The position numbers were made by a program, and so were the translations under genes. Below, piece after piece: positions 47,161 through 59,775 of a DNA stretch of 64,000 nt. Location of the stretch: assembly GCA_947034885.2 (NCBI GenBank), contig OX344758.2:17139067-17203066 (forward strand). Reading direction: 5' to 3'. Below the pieces are notes generated by a model, which worked only from the letters and a program-made list of their open reading frames with translations, was not told the DNA's origin and ran no database searches. Each line of letters opens with the position of its first letter. Positions within the stretch are counted from its first letter, which is position 1. Origin of the DNA: Thuidium tamariscinum (taxonomy: Eukaryota > Streptophyta > Bryopsida > Hypnales > Thuidiaceae).

Positions 47161-50100
47161 GAGATTGTAGCTCGAGAGAGCCTGTGATCGAAAGTCCCTC
47201 TGTGTATGGAGCCGAATGACCCACCATATAACCGCCGTTACTGCTACGGCTTGCAGTCGAACACTGCTTCATGGAAGCATCTTGCGTTGGAATCACCAAG
47301 TTACGGAGTAACGATATATCTGAAGATTGAGATTCCGGTGACCGTCGTTGAGTGACGCTGTAGGTTTCATCACCCGCGGAGAGCATGATGGGTAGAACGT
47401 TTCTAGAATCCAATAGATATCTCGTCGGCTTTGCCTTTACTGGTGGCACGATTCCAAGTTTATTTATAACGTGGCTGACGTCCACCTGCAGAATTTGTAA
47501 TCCAGCAATTTGTGTCCTTAATGTTTCAGGAAATATACGATTCTGAAAAAACAATCGAAGACTGAGGTGACTTGAAAATTAATATACCTACACATTATAT
47601 CTGCATTTCTGAATCTATTCTCTGGACTTTCAGCTTCACATTGTAATCATGTATAGTGTTTTCGAGCTAAAGCGATGCGATAAGCGGGAAACCATTACTC
47701 AAAAAACATTCTACCTGCACCATAGCGACCGTCTTGCGAACATCTTGGAGCTGATATTCGAGGTCAAGTTGGTTGCCAGACGGTGAACCATTTTCCTTTA
47801 GAAGTTTTCTATCCTGTCGACACAATATTCCAAAATACTGAGCACAAATCTGCGTTGTCACCTGCATCGCAAAGAGTGCGCATCATGAAGCACAAATGAT
47901 TTGAAACCAAGACGACCATGCACTCGAGACACCCCTGTTGTGTCCTTACGTACTGAGGCCAGGACAAAATAGAGCATGTTCAATACTGAAGAGATTTCGT
48001 ACCTCATGTATCTTTGGCACCGTACTCTCGAGACTTTGAGACCTCTCCATCGTGATGCCCTTGTACGCGCTGCCATTTCCACGAAGATTCTATCGAGTCA
48101 GTACACAGAAATGGAAAGTAGAATGTTCGTTGATCAGGTGTGCACTGGCAAATGCTACGGGTGTGTTAGCCAATTTAACACTATCTGAAGGCTGGGTTAC
48201 TTATTAAATTCTAAGTCCGACCCTGTGCTCATGAATTAATACGCAAAAACTTTAGATCACACGGTGGACGTTCCAGCCGTGGACTCGCCCCTACTTAGCC
48301 AGATGATGTTCAGAAAGGTAAAAAGCTTGGAATTTTGCTACTGGCGTATCAAGGCCTATTGCTCCGAGTAATTCGATCCGTCTCACCCTGATATGAGCTC
48401 CTCATGAGATGGCTGCTCCATGCTGATCATATCGCTTTTGAAATGAATCGTTTCCTTTCGAATCGATCCCTATCAAGAAAACGTAATGTTCCAATGACAA
48501 ATCCCTCACATCATGACTTCAGTTTAAAAGTGGGCTGGTTCAGGCTAGTTCCTCAGTCTGCTGAACTGATCGGTACACATTTATGAAGCAAGCTTAATCC
48601 AACTGATTGCTCTAGGGTTTCTAAGTTCAAGCATATTAATCAAGCAAGGAAGAGATGCTGACCAATTGATGCAGGTCTTTTGAGCCGGACTCTACATCTT
48701 GTCACAATTTAGATTTATATTTTTAATCTGATCTTCAAGGTTTCTTAAGGCCAGATTATCAAGAAAAGTCAACTTATGAATCGACCTCATTCACATTACC
48801 ATTCTCACCTGAATCAGATTCGCTTCCTCTTCGGCTCTTTCAGGCACACCTAACCGATCGTCGTAGGAAGTACTTAGGATGGGTAACGCACCCCTCTGGC
48901 TGGAAACGGTGATACTCCCACAAAGAACCTTCATTTCACTGAATCACACCTCCAAGTTGTCACTTGATAATTCGATATCACAGAGTGACAGAACCAGAAA
49001 GAATGGTGGGGACCCGTATACATACCTTCGCAGTCTCTCCACTGTCTCCTTCAGTTTCTTCATCTCAGCGGCTTCGGTGGAAGTCATGCCACGAGTCAAT
49101 TGCCAGTTTCGGTCGGGCAGCTGGTCCCCCACTTTCCATCCCGCCGGAGGAATCCATGACGGATCCTCGACTCCAGCTGCTTTTCGCAATCCCTTCAGGC
49201 TGGCATGCTCAAGCCAATATTCCATGGCCCCCTCCGAGTTGTGTCTGCGACGAAAACGTTCACCGGTATTCACTACTGTATCCGTCATGTGTTTCAAGAG
49301 GTGATCAAGCAATCCAGTGTCGCCGATGTGTTTTCGTGCTTCCTCACGTAACGCAGGTCTCAGGATGGGTCTTCCCGGGGCAGTCTTTCGCTCCTGCATG
49401 ATTTCGATGAGCTTCAGCTGGGCGATTTTGTACCTGCCAAAATATATATTCACTTAAGATATAGAACAAAAACATATCTCATTTCCACTGGTACCTTGAG
49501 ATACAAATCCCCCCTCAGGTGATCATTTAGAAAGGTAATGTGGCACCATAGCCCAAATTAAAGGACATGGATCATTGTAAGAAAAGACCAGTGAAAATCA
49601 TGTAGCGGCGAACTCTAGTGCCCACTGCCCAGCAAGGCGTAGTACTATCAACTTATTTCCTAAAATGCGTTCACTGTTATCCCTTCAAGGTTTTCAGCTA
49701 GCTTAATGGAGTCAATCCTCTGGGGAACTAAGTAACATTGAATACCTCACGAACTGGGTAGCCTCGTTGTAGACTATTCTTCCGCGACCAAATTATGAAT
49801 TAACTAGTCTAGGACGATGGAAACATTCGATGGCTTACTTAGTCTAAGTAACTGGCATGAGCACATCCGAATGGAAATCTCTTAATTAGAAATCTAATGA
49901 ACAGAGAAGCGTTCTTTGCTAATCTAATCACGACGCAAGCTCTCCGAACAGAATCACTCGTGACAAAGGGGACGGAATCGACCAGCAGTTCAAAGGACTC
50001 AAACTGGCACGTCCACGAACCTCTCACAAGACCACCGACCCTGCATTTCTTTCGGCAACTTCAGAATGTTTCCTGGACAGATCAGCGTCATCGGAAGTAG

Positions 50101-50967
50101 TTTTTTCTGCCTCTCAGATCTTGGTCCTTGAAAACTCAACCCCGGCGAATGAAGAATGGAACTCGCAACGCCATCTCCGGATGACCTCCGGTGTCGGTGA
50201 AGGTCCGGGGAGGCAGGGAAATTAATATTGGGCGATGATGGATCCCAGCTCGCGACGGGACAGTGAAAAGCATTCGGGTCTGGTGTTCTGGCAGCGGGCT
50301 TCTCTTGATCATGGGATAATTTGCGTATCAAACCAGTGCAGATGCCAGGATCGCAGGAGTCCACACTTCTCCTACTCTCATACGAGACCTTCCTCTTGAC
50401 CCCCCAGCGAATTGGTTGATCCAAGGCTTCCCGCTGAGGGTCTTGGGAATGCGGACCGCCTGGACCTTGCAATTGGCCATTGCTACTTCCAGCGTTTCGC
50501 TCGCACATCAGCTGCGTCAACAACTCAGCCGCACTTCGGACTGTATCTGTGGAGTCGTTGTCAATAGCATCCCGTGTCTTCAGATCCGCTTCCGAAGTCG
50601 TGCCGCTCTGTTGTGGATCCATACTATTGGGAGAATTGCTGGTGCTCCTCCAGGGCTCGACACTACCGAACTCCGTGAACTCCACATTCAAGAAACTGGC
50701 ATAAAGGCCCCGAGTGACTTGCTGCTCCTCGTCCACCCCGACGACGAGCCTGGCATATTTCGTCTTCTTGCGAACAGGTTCGGTACCGGCCCCGCGATCA
50801 TCCTTGACCAATGCAGAACCCGGTAGTGCCACTTGAATGGAAGATGAAGTCCCGGTGCAGCTTACAGCAGACGCAGGTGGTGTTAGCCAGTTTCCAGGCC
50901 GCTTTCGCAAGGGCAACCGCGGAACGTCATCTGAGCCGAAAAATCTCCTGGACGTCCTTGGACTCAT
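47135..50967 (-). CDS. DYAD / SWITCH1 / AMEIOTIC1-like meiosis protein
   Basis: Five exons on the minus strand: 50967-50021, 49433-49026, 48899-48809, 47861-47715 and 47542-47135. All junctions obey GT-AG, phases match, and the sum is 2001 nt (666 residues). The ATG at 50967 is the first after an in-frame stop. The family signature spans exons 1-2: RWSCER/YKIAQLKLIEIM, then RPILRPALREEARKHIGDTG, LLDHLLKHM, ERFRRRHNSEGAMEYWLE and the IPPAGWKVGD segment, followed by a coiled-coil start (AEMKKLKETVERLRR). The first exon is a long disordered region with basic patches. In flowering plants this family acts in the nucleus for entry into and progression of meiosis, and in Arabidopsis it protects sister-chromatid cohesion. 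Meiotic function here is inferred. The C-terminus is uncertain (see 46690-47160). Confidence 0.88.
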
Positions 50968-51668
50968 GGCACGATCCTTCTACTGCTGGAGTGCGCGCAG
51001 TCTTGCGCTCAAGGTTAGTACGAAGAGGAATCCCCGTGCTCCTCGTACTCTTCACCTGAATTCAACACGTCCGCATATTATCCATTCTTTCCCCAACATC
51101 GGGGTGGCAACTCTTCAAATGAAGTACAAATCAAGGTTCTAAATGCCTTGCAACCGATTTTAGAGCCAATTAGACCCTTGGCTACTCAATTACCGACACA
51201 CGTTCCTCGAACTGTAAAATTGTCGCGAAAATTTCTATTAACAAGGGCATGACACACAAGAATTGAAGCCATTTCCATCAAACATTCGACCATCACGATA
51301 CACGTCATGGCTGCAATGAATTACAAGTCAAGCGATGCTACCTATAATCTCCCCGTCGCGATTCAAGAGATCTCCAGATTAGTTGAAGAAAACCGACTCA
51401 AAGCGCACGCACGGAGCCGAACAATGAACTGCAGAAGACTCTGCGGCGAGCGAGCCTTTCCTATTAACTTCGACAAGAACCGCGATCAATGTATGAACAC
51501 AAATCAAATGCAGGAGAATGCTGGAAAATTGGGATCGAATTTTCTTACACCGAAAGTGAATGCTACAGAAACTTGCCGCCGCTCAATCGAGTAGGCGTGC
51601 TCTAACTGCTTTGGCCGGATCGCACTCGCACTCTTGGAGCTTCCTCAGCTCGAAACATCCCGGACTCC
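50968..51668. promoter_or_regulatory. Upstream region of the DYAD-like gene
   Basis: About 0.7 kb of balanced composition between the start codon and the MITE at 51669. It probably holds the 5' leader and core promoter. A 95-codon frame on the plus strand (51307-51594) has no recognisable domain and is not called as a gene. Confidence 0.4.
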
Positions 51669-51941
51669 GAAGCAGGGCTCTTTTTTTCATATTCGAAGAA
51701 GTGCCATAGTGGCGATATAAAATGTTATAGTGGTGCTCTAAATTGCAACATTCATCCACTTATTGGATGTATAGTATGGTTTTCATCCACAATCATATGA
51801 TTTCATTTAATACCTTTTTTTAATTTCAAAGATGTCTGGCAATTTCATTCAAGTTTTTGGCATTTTTTGTAGTGTGTTTTAGCTAGATTATTTTTTATAG
51901 TACAATCTAGCACTAGAAAGCCAAAAAAAAAGCCTTGCTCC
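51669..51941. mobile_element. MITE with ends GAAGCAGGGCTCTTTTTTTC
   Basis: The left end GAAGCAGGGCTCTTTTTTTC and the inverse-like right end (GGAGCAAGGCTTTTTTTTTG) bound 273 bp. The interior shares long words with 21690-21918. It lies about 0.7 kb upstream of the DYAD-like start codon, at the boundary where gene-like composition ends. Non-coding. Confidence 0.68.
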
Positions 51942-54268
51942 AAAGTGGATAGCTTTTCTATACTTGACGTTGAATCTATGCTGAAGGATCATTTGACATC
52001 AATAAATGAAGGTTATGGAAAAAACTCATTAATACATAGTTTCAATATATTTTGGAATCCAACGTAGAATTTACATGTATTCACAAGTGTGAGTGGGACT
52101 TATAGTGTATGCTCAAGCTTAGAAAAATCTTCAAAATTTTAATACTATATTATATTATATTATAATTATATACTTAAATATAATACATTCAATTCATTTT
52201 TTATTTCAATGTTTACTATATGTCAAAGCAAATGGCCCATAGTGCATTGGTACATACGTTTCATTAGTAGGATTTACAACTTTCAAGTTTACTATTTTTA
52301 GATCTAACTAGTAACTATTAAATTTTTCCTTCCTTCTTGCACCTAATTTTATTTAATAATTTTTGAAAGAATGAAAATTTGTTTTTTTAATTTTTTGCAT
52401 TTTTTATGTTGTATAGATTCTTTCTTGTAATTTTTTCCTACAATTTTAAATCATAGAGATTCAAAACTCAAAATTCATCATTCATTTGTATTAAAAATTT
52501 ATATTAATAGCCTTCAAATTTTGAAAACCAAATATAGCAATATATAAAAAAAAATAGTTTATTTTCAATATTGATATTTTACAATCTATTTTTTTGGTCA
52601 AAGTATTATTGAATTTTTCTAAAAGATTTCATACAAATCTAATATAAGATTCTATAGGTTGGATATACAAAAATAAAAAAATTCATTGTAGGTTTTTGCA
52701 TTGTAAAATTAAAGAGTTTTTTTTGGATAAAACTTAATCCTAAGCCTTTGTTCCTATAATTCTCACAGCCTTCTTTCATCAAATTCTATTCAAAACTACA
52801 ATTTGTATTGAAAAATGCAAAAGAATTTAGAATTTGTTTTTAGATATCTAAGCATAGGATCTTGTACTAAACCACTATAAGCATGTATAGAAAAAACTCA
52901 GTAGTGAAAAAAAGAACCCTCCATAGGGCCTCTCTAGTTTGACATTGCAAGCTAATTAGTTATACAATAGAGAGGCTAGATTTAGTACACAATTTCTGAT
53001 AGGAGACGTCACCATCTTATGTGAATTTTCCAAAGTAAATTTGCTTGAGCAAACAAGTAAATGTATGTTTTATTTGATTTTTTATTTGCCTCTGATGGGA
53101 CTTTGACACAAATGGTGTTCAGCTATTACATTAATTTACCTGAATTGAAATGTACTTATATCATGGTTGTATAAAAAAAACAGTTTTTTGTAAACCAAAT
53201 AATTGTATTCTATTCAAAACTATCAATGCAAGTGTACTGGGAGTCCAAATTTTTGAGATTATAAAAGGCTTTTGATTCAAGTACATCAACTTCTACCCAC
53301 CAATGGGAAGCATCTTCCCCATCCTTTTATTATCATTGATTGTGTTGATTTACCTAAACGGATATAGGAGATTAGTTCACTCCTTTGGCATGCAAGTACA
53401 AATTTAAATATAATCCAAGGTCCATTTAGCAACTTCTCAAGAGGCCTACCATTGGGTTCCTTTTTCTTCTAATGTCAAAAACTTTCACTTCATACCAATT
53501 GCAAGATATTTGTGTTTGAAGTGAAAAAAACCCATCTTTTTGTACCTTTCATGACTAAACTTTAGTTGAGTCTTTAAGGATTTGCATCTTCTTAGTTAAA
53601 ATTTCTTGCACTACCCATATAAATTTTATATTTTTTTGTATTCAAGAATTATATGTTGGATTGCTAGGGAACTATATGAAGGAAAACTAAATTGTTAATA
53701 GGTTTAAAACGGAATTGAAATGCCATAATCTCAATGATGAGATTGATCTAGTAAGCAAACTAAACCATTCCAATCTTTCAATTTGTCTTATATTGTAAAA
53801 ATTGGCCTTTAAAAATAAATCTTATTAATCATTTTTTCAAGAAGATGATAAAATAGTTAGATTGCCTAAAAATAAGATTGTCTCTAACTTCTTCATCATT
53901 CACTAATCCAAATAGAATGACTCAAACCTTTCCATATAGACAACAATACTTTTTTTTTAAAATGTTATTTTGACTTTTTGTAATTTTTTGTTGTTTCCAA
54001 CAAAATCCATTTTGGGCTTATAGTGGCAATCCATTACTTTAGTTCCTAAGAATTGATTTAAATAAACATGTCTTATTACAAACCTAATGTATTTTCTTAT
54101 CTTCAAAAAAAATTTCAAGAAATCTCAACAAAGATTGAAACATTTATAGCCTATTCCAAATCCATTTTTTCTCTTGAAGCAACAATTGGACTTCAAGAGT
54201 AAAGAACTCACCTAAATTTTTCTTTATTTTAATACTTTAGACAACTTCGTATTTTAACCCTTGAAGAT
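51942..54268. other. AT-rich gene-free block
   Basis: No coding frame. A diverged copy of the repeat seen at 18155 lies around 52585-52720, with an apparently inverted relative around 52800-52935. Otherwise nothing recognisable. Confidence 0.5.
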
Positions 54269-55705
54269 CCAAATACCATTTCTTTGGCAATATAGCAATT
54301 TTGGGTAGCTCACTACGTATGGATTTTTCAATTATTTTTCTTTGAAATTTTCACACATTTATCCAAGGAGTAGCTTTAAGGCCCAATAATTTTCATAACT
54401 TTTGACTACATGGTTAAAAAGTTATTGCATGATATGTGATTTTTGTTGCTTAGTGGGTAGTCTGGGTAGCTCAAAAAACTTCTTTAAAAATCACTTTTTT
54501 AAAGATTTGAAAATTTTCAAATTGATTTTTCAGAATTTTATGTACATAGGAAGCTTTGAATCATTCCATTTCTCAGGTGGGTCACTCTTTGTATATTTTA
54601 TACCCCCCCGTGCTGCAAGGTTTTTTTTTTGGGGGGGGTTATTTACCTCGTAGGCTTGAATAAATGGTCCCCTATATTTACATAATTTGTGAAAATGTCC
54701 TATATTATGGCACCCTATACTTACTTATATAATGTAGGTGAAAGTATTTCTAGGGTATTTTCTTTATAAGGGAAAAAAATGAATCAAAGAGAAAGTTAAA
54801 AGCAAAGAGGTTAGAGGGAAGATTAAGGAATTTGCATGAAAAGTTGGAATGTTTATTTGGCTCAATATTTTTTTTCGTTGTCACACTCTTTTTTTGTATT
54901 TAAAATTCAGTCAAGTGAACTAGTACGACAATTTTACCACTTGCAATACACAAAAATCCAAAAATTGAATGTACCAGTTATGCAAACATTGTGTACCACC
55001 TTTATACTTTGACTACTTTGTACAACCGGCTCTAAATAAAACTGACCCTACTAAATACAATTTCCAAGATTCTAATCTCTAGTCCTTAAATTATATGTAA
55101 AAATTTTTAATACTTGAGATTTTTTAGCTATCTATTTTACTTATAATGCATCTTCAACTTTGAAAGTCCCCTACTTTATTTGTAAATCCTTTATAAATTT
55201 TACCTTGAAACAATTAAACCTATGCTATATTATGCCACACGTGGTTTCTAAAATGCGGGAAGTGACCCACCCGAGTTCCATTTTGATTAACAAGATGAAA
55301 GTTATGAGGAATCTTAATTTGCGCATAGGTATGGTTTTTACAGACTTCATACCTACTCACAAACTAAAATTCCTCATAATTTTCATCTCATTAATTAAAA
55401 TGGAATGATTCAAAGCTTCTTGCATACACATTATTTTGGAAAATCAATTTCAAATTTTGAAAATCAATCTCAAAAAAGTGATTTTTAAAGAAGTTTTATA
55501 AGTTACTTGGGCTACTTGCCAAATGATGAAAATGACATATCATGCAATAACTTCTTAAGCATATAATCAAAAGCTATGAGAATTGTTGCACCTTAAAGTT
55601 ATTCTTTGGGCACATGGTATGTGAAATTTTCAAAGAAAAAAAAATAAGAACTCCATCAGTAGTAAAGTGCCCCAAATTGCTATGTTGCCAAAAAATAGTG
55701 TTTGG
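54269..55705. repeat. 1.4-kb foldback element
   Basis: The left arm 54269-54592 (CCAAATACC, TTGGCAATATAGCAATTTTG, CAGGTGGGTCACT) and the right arm 55257-55705 are inverse copies. The right arm contains an extra small palindrome (about 55278-55400, TTTTGATTAACAAGATGAAA and inverse). The loop of about 0.66 kb is unique. A single-arm relative lies at 17447-17830. Non-coding. Confidence 0.78.
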
Positions 55706-58700
55706 ACCTATATGGGGCAAGAGATCTATATCCACTATGCTTTGATTTTTAGAAATTGACAATATTTTGGGACTATTTATAGTATTATTAAATATAGATC
55801 ATATAATAACCATTGAACTACAAAGAATACTCAAAAAAATCATGTTTCTTCATCATTTGGACTACAAATCTTCATTTCTATTATCTTTATACTCAATAAT
55901 TATCAATGCATCAAATAAATATATGGTATCAAATGCTTGAAATGACAAGAAATAATAGATATTCTATTTTAGATAGATATGCTTTCAAAGATATTATATT
56001 CTGCATTCCAATTGCAAATATAGTTTACTAAAATAAATTTATTTACCTAAACTCACTAAACTAAAATCTTAAACATTGAGTATGCATTGACTTTAACAAT
56101 GTTCATGGTTTACATATTTTGTTTTGTATTGATGTTGGTTGTTTACCAATGATGTTTTAATTTCTAGATTTTGGATTCGGTATCTAAGTAGCAAATGCTT
56201 TAGAGTGCTAATATCTTACTTCAATTGCTAAAAGTATTAATAAATCTGATTAGTCATTAAATATGAGCAATGTTGAGAATCAATAGTGTCAATTTTTAGA
56301 ATTATAGATTTTATGTTGGTAGACAAAATCCTTATAATGTGCTTATTGAAGTTTAGGTATCAAAATTTTTAAAATGTTGATAGAACTAATAAGTATAAAA
56401 TTTCAAGGATGAGTTGCTAAATTTAAGATAATATAATTGTAATAGTGTAATTTGAAATGATTATGATTTGAAAATAAATTTAATGAATTTTGAACCACCT
56501 TTTTGAATGATAAAGTAGCTTAGAGTCAATTCTAAAAAAAATCTATAACCACAAAATGAACTTCAAGATTACATCACTTTGTATATTCTCATTTTGTAAC
56601 TAAATTCTCTTTAAAAAAATTTAATTTATTTCTTAAAGATGAAATCACACGTATCTTGGAATTTACAAAAAAATTGTTTTTTTCTAAAAATTTTATACTA
56701 CTTTGATTTTGTTGAGGAAAAAGTGAAGAGCACTCATATCAGATACTTAAATGGGTCAAAAAATCTAAAATTATTTAGAAGTGTATTGTATGTGATCTTA
56801 TATAACATTATAAAGTAAAAATATTCAATATTCTATGTATAAATCTATAAATAGATAATCAAGAGATTGTAGTTATAGGCCTAAAGTTCATACTTGAATA
56901 AAATATTCAATTTAAAAAAATAAATTTGCACTTCATTGATTATATTTTAATAATTTGGCCTAAATTTTTTTAAATATCATTTTTGTAGTTCAATTCACAT
57001 GAAGAGAAAGGAGTTTGAAATTGTCAAAATACATTGCACAGTGATTTATGGATAGGGCATCCTTCATTATATAGAGAAGTCAAACTATATGACAATGAAG
57101 AAATATCTAATTTCATTTATTTAAAATCCAATCAAGCACCTCTTTGCAAAAATTTGGATTAAAAACTTGATTTTTGCATCCAATACTAGGCCTTTGTAAA
57201 ATCATCTTATAGATACAAAACATCTACTCAAATGTTTCAAGGTAACACTTCTAATTTTTATAAAACTAATATGAAGTATATAATTGCCTCAATTAAAGTT
57301 TAAATTTAATTATTATATGATTACACCCATTGCATGCCTTCTTTGTTTAGATTAGAATATATAAAGCATTTAAGATTTTCAATACTATGTGCTATGCACT
57401 GAAAAGATGGCACCACTTCCTAGTTAGATTCCCCCCTCCAAAAAACAATCACAGGGCATTGATTTTTTTTTTATAAAATTGCTCCCCCTCCCAAATGTCA
57501 TCTATTTTTCAAAAAATCTTAAGTCGTTGATCTTTGTAAGATATAATCTAAGTTGTCCAAATACAAATTCAAAATATGGATATGGATATTGTATGAATAC
57601 AAAATACATATATGGTATGAAGTATGGATACAAACACTTGATATGGTATGGATACATGTACTTCATGTGGTATAAATTTTGATATGTGAATACAGATATA
57701 AGAATGGATACAAGAGCAAATATGGGATACGAGATACAAGATTGTTCCATATTGATTGTCAAATTACTGGTTCTCAAAATTACAAGTAGGGAGTGAGAGG
57801 GGAGTGGAGGAGGTAATTAATTTTCTTAAAACCCAAGTGGGGGGTAGGGGACAAGGGGCAGGGTATTCTGTGGGAGAATTTAAATTTTTTTGGTACAATT
57901 TGTCTTTAAGGTGGACCTCACACTATAGTGCTTAAGATTGGTATGTGAGTAGTTACATAAATGTATCTTCTTATACTCCATAAAAAAGCATTGATAAATT
58001 TAACTTTGCTTTAATATTAAATTAAAGTCTACTTTGTAGAGATTCTATTACTAATATCACATTGCAAAAGTTACATGAAATTGACCTAAAAATTTGGACT
58101 AAGACATTGAATGCTTAGAATATTATTTTTGTAAAAATGTCAGCACTATCCTTTATACATCATTAAAAAAATTCAATCTATAGGGTTGTGTGTGATTTTA
58201 AGGTTTGAAAATTTGAATGGCATATGGAATCTAAAAATAACTTGATATTGATTTTATAAATGAAGCTATTACATAGGGGTCATCTATTTTTTCATCATAT
58301 GAGACTAATGTTTTCCAAATAATTTCTGGTTTCATTTATTTGAAATAACAAGTGTCATCTCTACAATCTACTTACAATAGTTAAATTAACAAAGGCAACA
58401 TATTGCCAACTTTTAGCATCAATGCATAAGAAAATCAATAAGCTATATCTAATTTATAGTAGGAGGCTCAAAAATGGACCACCTAAGGAAAATTTGATTT
58501 CCATGAGCAACTGAGCAGAAACTATGAGTAATTCTATATTTAATGTGGATAGAGAAATGAATGGGGCTTTATTTGTGACGACAATGAAAATTTTCAGAGC
58601 TGAAGAACATTGAATACAAATTATTTAAGCACATGAAGAGTAGGTATCTATTTGTACTCGTAGGCAACAATTGTTTTGAACATGGCTACTGTAAAGAGCA

Positions 58701-58850
58701 AAATAGTGGAATCCTATAATTGATCAACACAATATTTGCAAGAATTCTTGGAACTTTTAATAGCGTGTAACATTGAAACAAAAATAGATTGGTACACATG
58801 GCCTATTGTTGCACAGACGACTGCGTTGGAAAACATGATTCCTTTTAAAG
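55706..58850. other. AT-rich gene-free block
   Basis: I see no genes here. It contains a degenerate GGATAC repeat (57577-57732) and a short G-rich patch (57780-57870). Otherwise featureless. Confidence 0.5.
57577..57732. repeat. Degenerate GGATACNNATATG repeat
   Basis: The word GGATA(C/T) followed by A/T/G-rich spacers recurs about ten times at 10-25 bp distances. It explains the Tyr-Gly-Tyr-rich frames read here. Confidence 0.7.
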
Positions 58851-59775
58851 AAGAAAGTGCGTGAAAAACTGCCACGTCAAGGAGTGTTGTCATTCAAAAA
58901 GCACAAGACATTCAAAATTCATCCAATGTGTTCCCAAAAGTTTGCGCACAATGTTTACATATTCAAAAAGCAGGGCTCGCCCTTATCTACCTTGGATTTT
59001 GTCCCATGCGACGCTCATCTATTGCATCCAATCTAGCCATTAGAGCCCTTGCAGTTGTGCCTTCTTCCTATTGTCCACCGTTACTCTTACACTATTGCTT
59101 CCTTTTTGTGCACTTACAACGCTCCATTTTGGCATAGACTTACTCTACTACAAGCGCCTCCGATGCTAGCTTTTCCCTTCCTTGTTCACTACATGAATTT
59201 GCCTCCAACATAGTCATCTTTAATGGGCACCTACTTCGAAGATATACACTATCACTAGAGGTCACGTGCCTCTTAAATCCTTCCCTTTATTGCTCATACA
59301 AGTTTTCAGTGCACAATATTTTGTGCAAGCATTACAGTTGCAATGGACAGTTCAAACTAATTGGTGTTCTACTTGTTGTAGGGCATGGTGGTAGGATTCT
59401 ATAGAATGGGATAGGATGAGGGACAAGTGGAGGCCTGTAGATATATATGACACATTGCTAATAGATGCTCCAAAAAAGGGACTTTGTACTTCCCATAGAC
59501 AGAATAAGTGGCTAATGTCGTCCCCCCTTTTCTTTGTTGCTCTTTGTTGCATCACAATCTCCTGGTTGTCTTTGCATACTTGAGGGGCATTTCCGTAGTA
59601 GGGTGCTTTGTAGCCAATCATAGGATGGTTCACCTTGATGGCTTCATGGAGTTTTTATCTAAGGGCCCACCAAAGGACTTGCACGTTCTTTGCACTCTAT
59701 TGCTCTTAATGCTTCCACTTTGTTGTAGTTAACTTTGCCCTTGCCTCTTTAGCTCATGATTTTAGTCTCTTTTCT
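58850..59775. other. Balanced-composition DNA next to the transposase relic
   Basis: Composition is like the transposase relic and unlike the AT-rich surroundings. Short minus-strand frames (for example one with KDNQEIVMQQRATKKRGDD near 59580) are charged but not recognisable. It could be the 3' part of the same element or a neighbouring degraded gene. Confidence 0.35.

Noticed and set aside
47976-50826. Plus-strand frames across the DYAD-like gene
   Set aside because: Antisense shadows of its exons. The minus-strand exons carry the family motifs and matching splice sites.
51307-51594. 95-codon plus-strand frame upstream of the DYAD-like gene
   Set aside because: Balanced composition but no known domain, and it lies in the probable promoter or leader region. 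Too weak to call.
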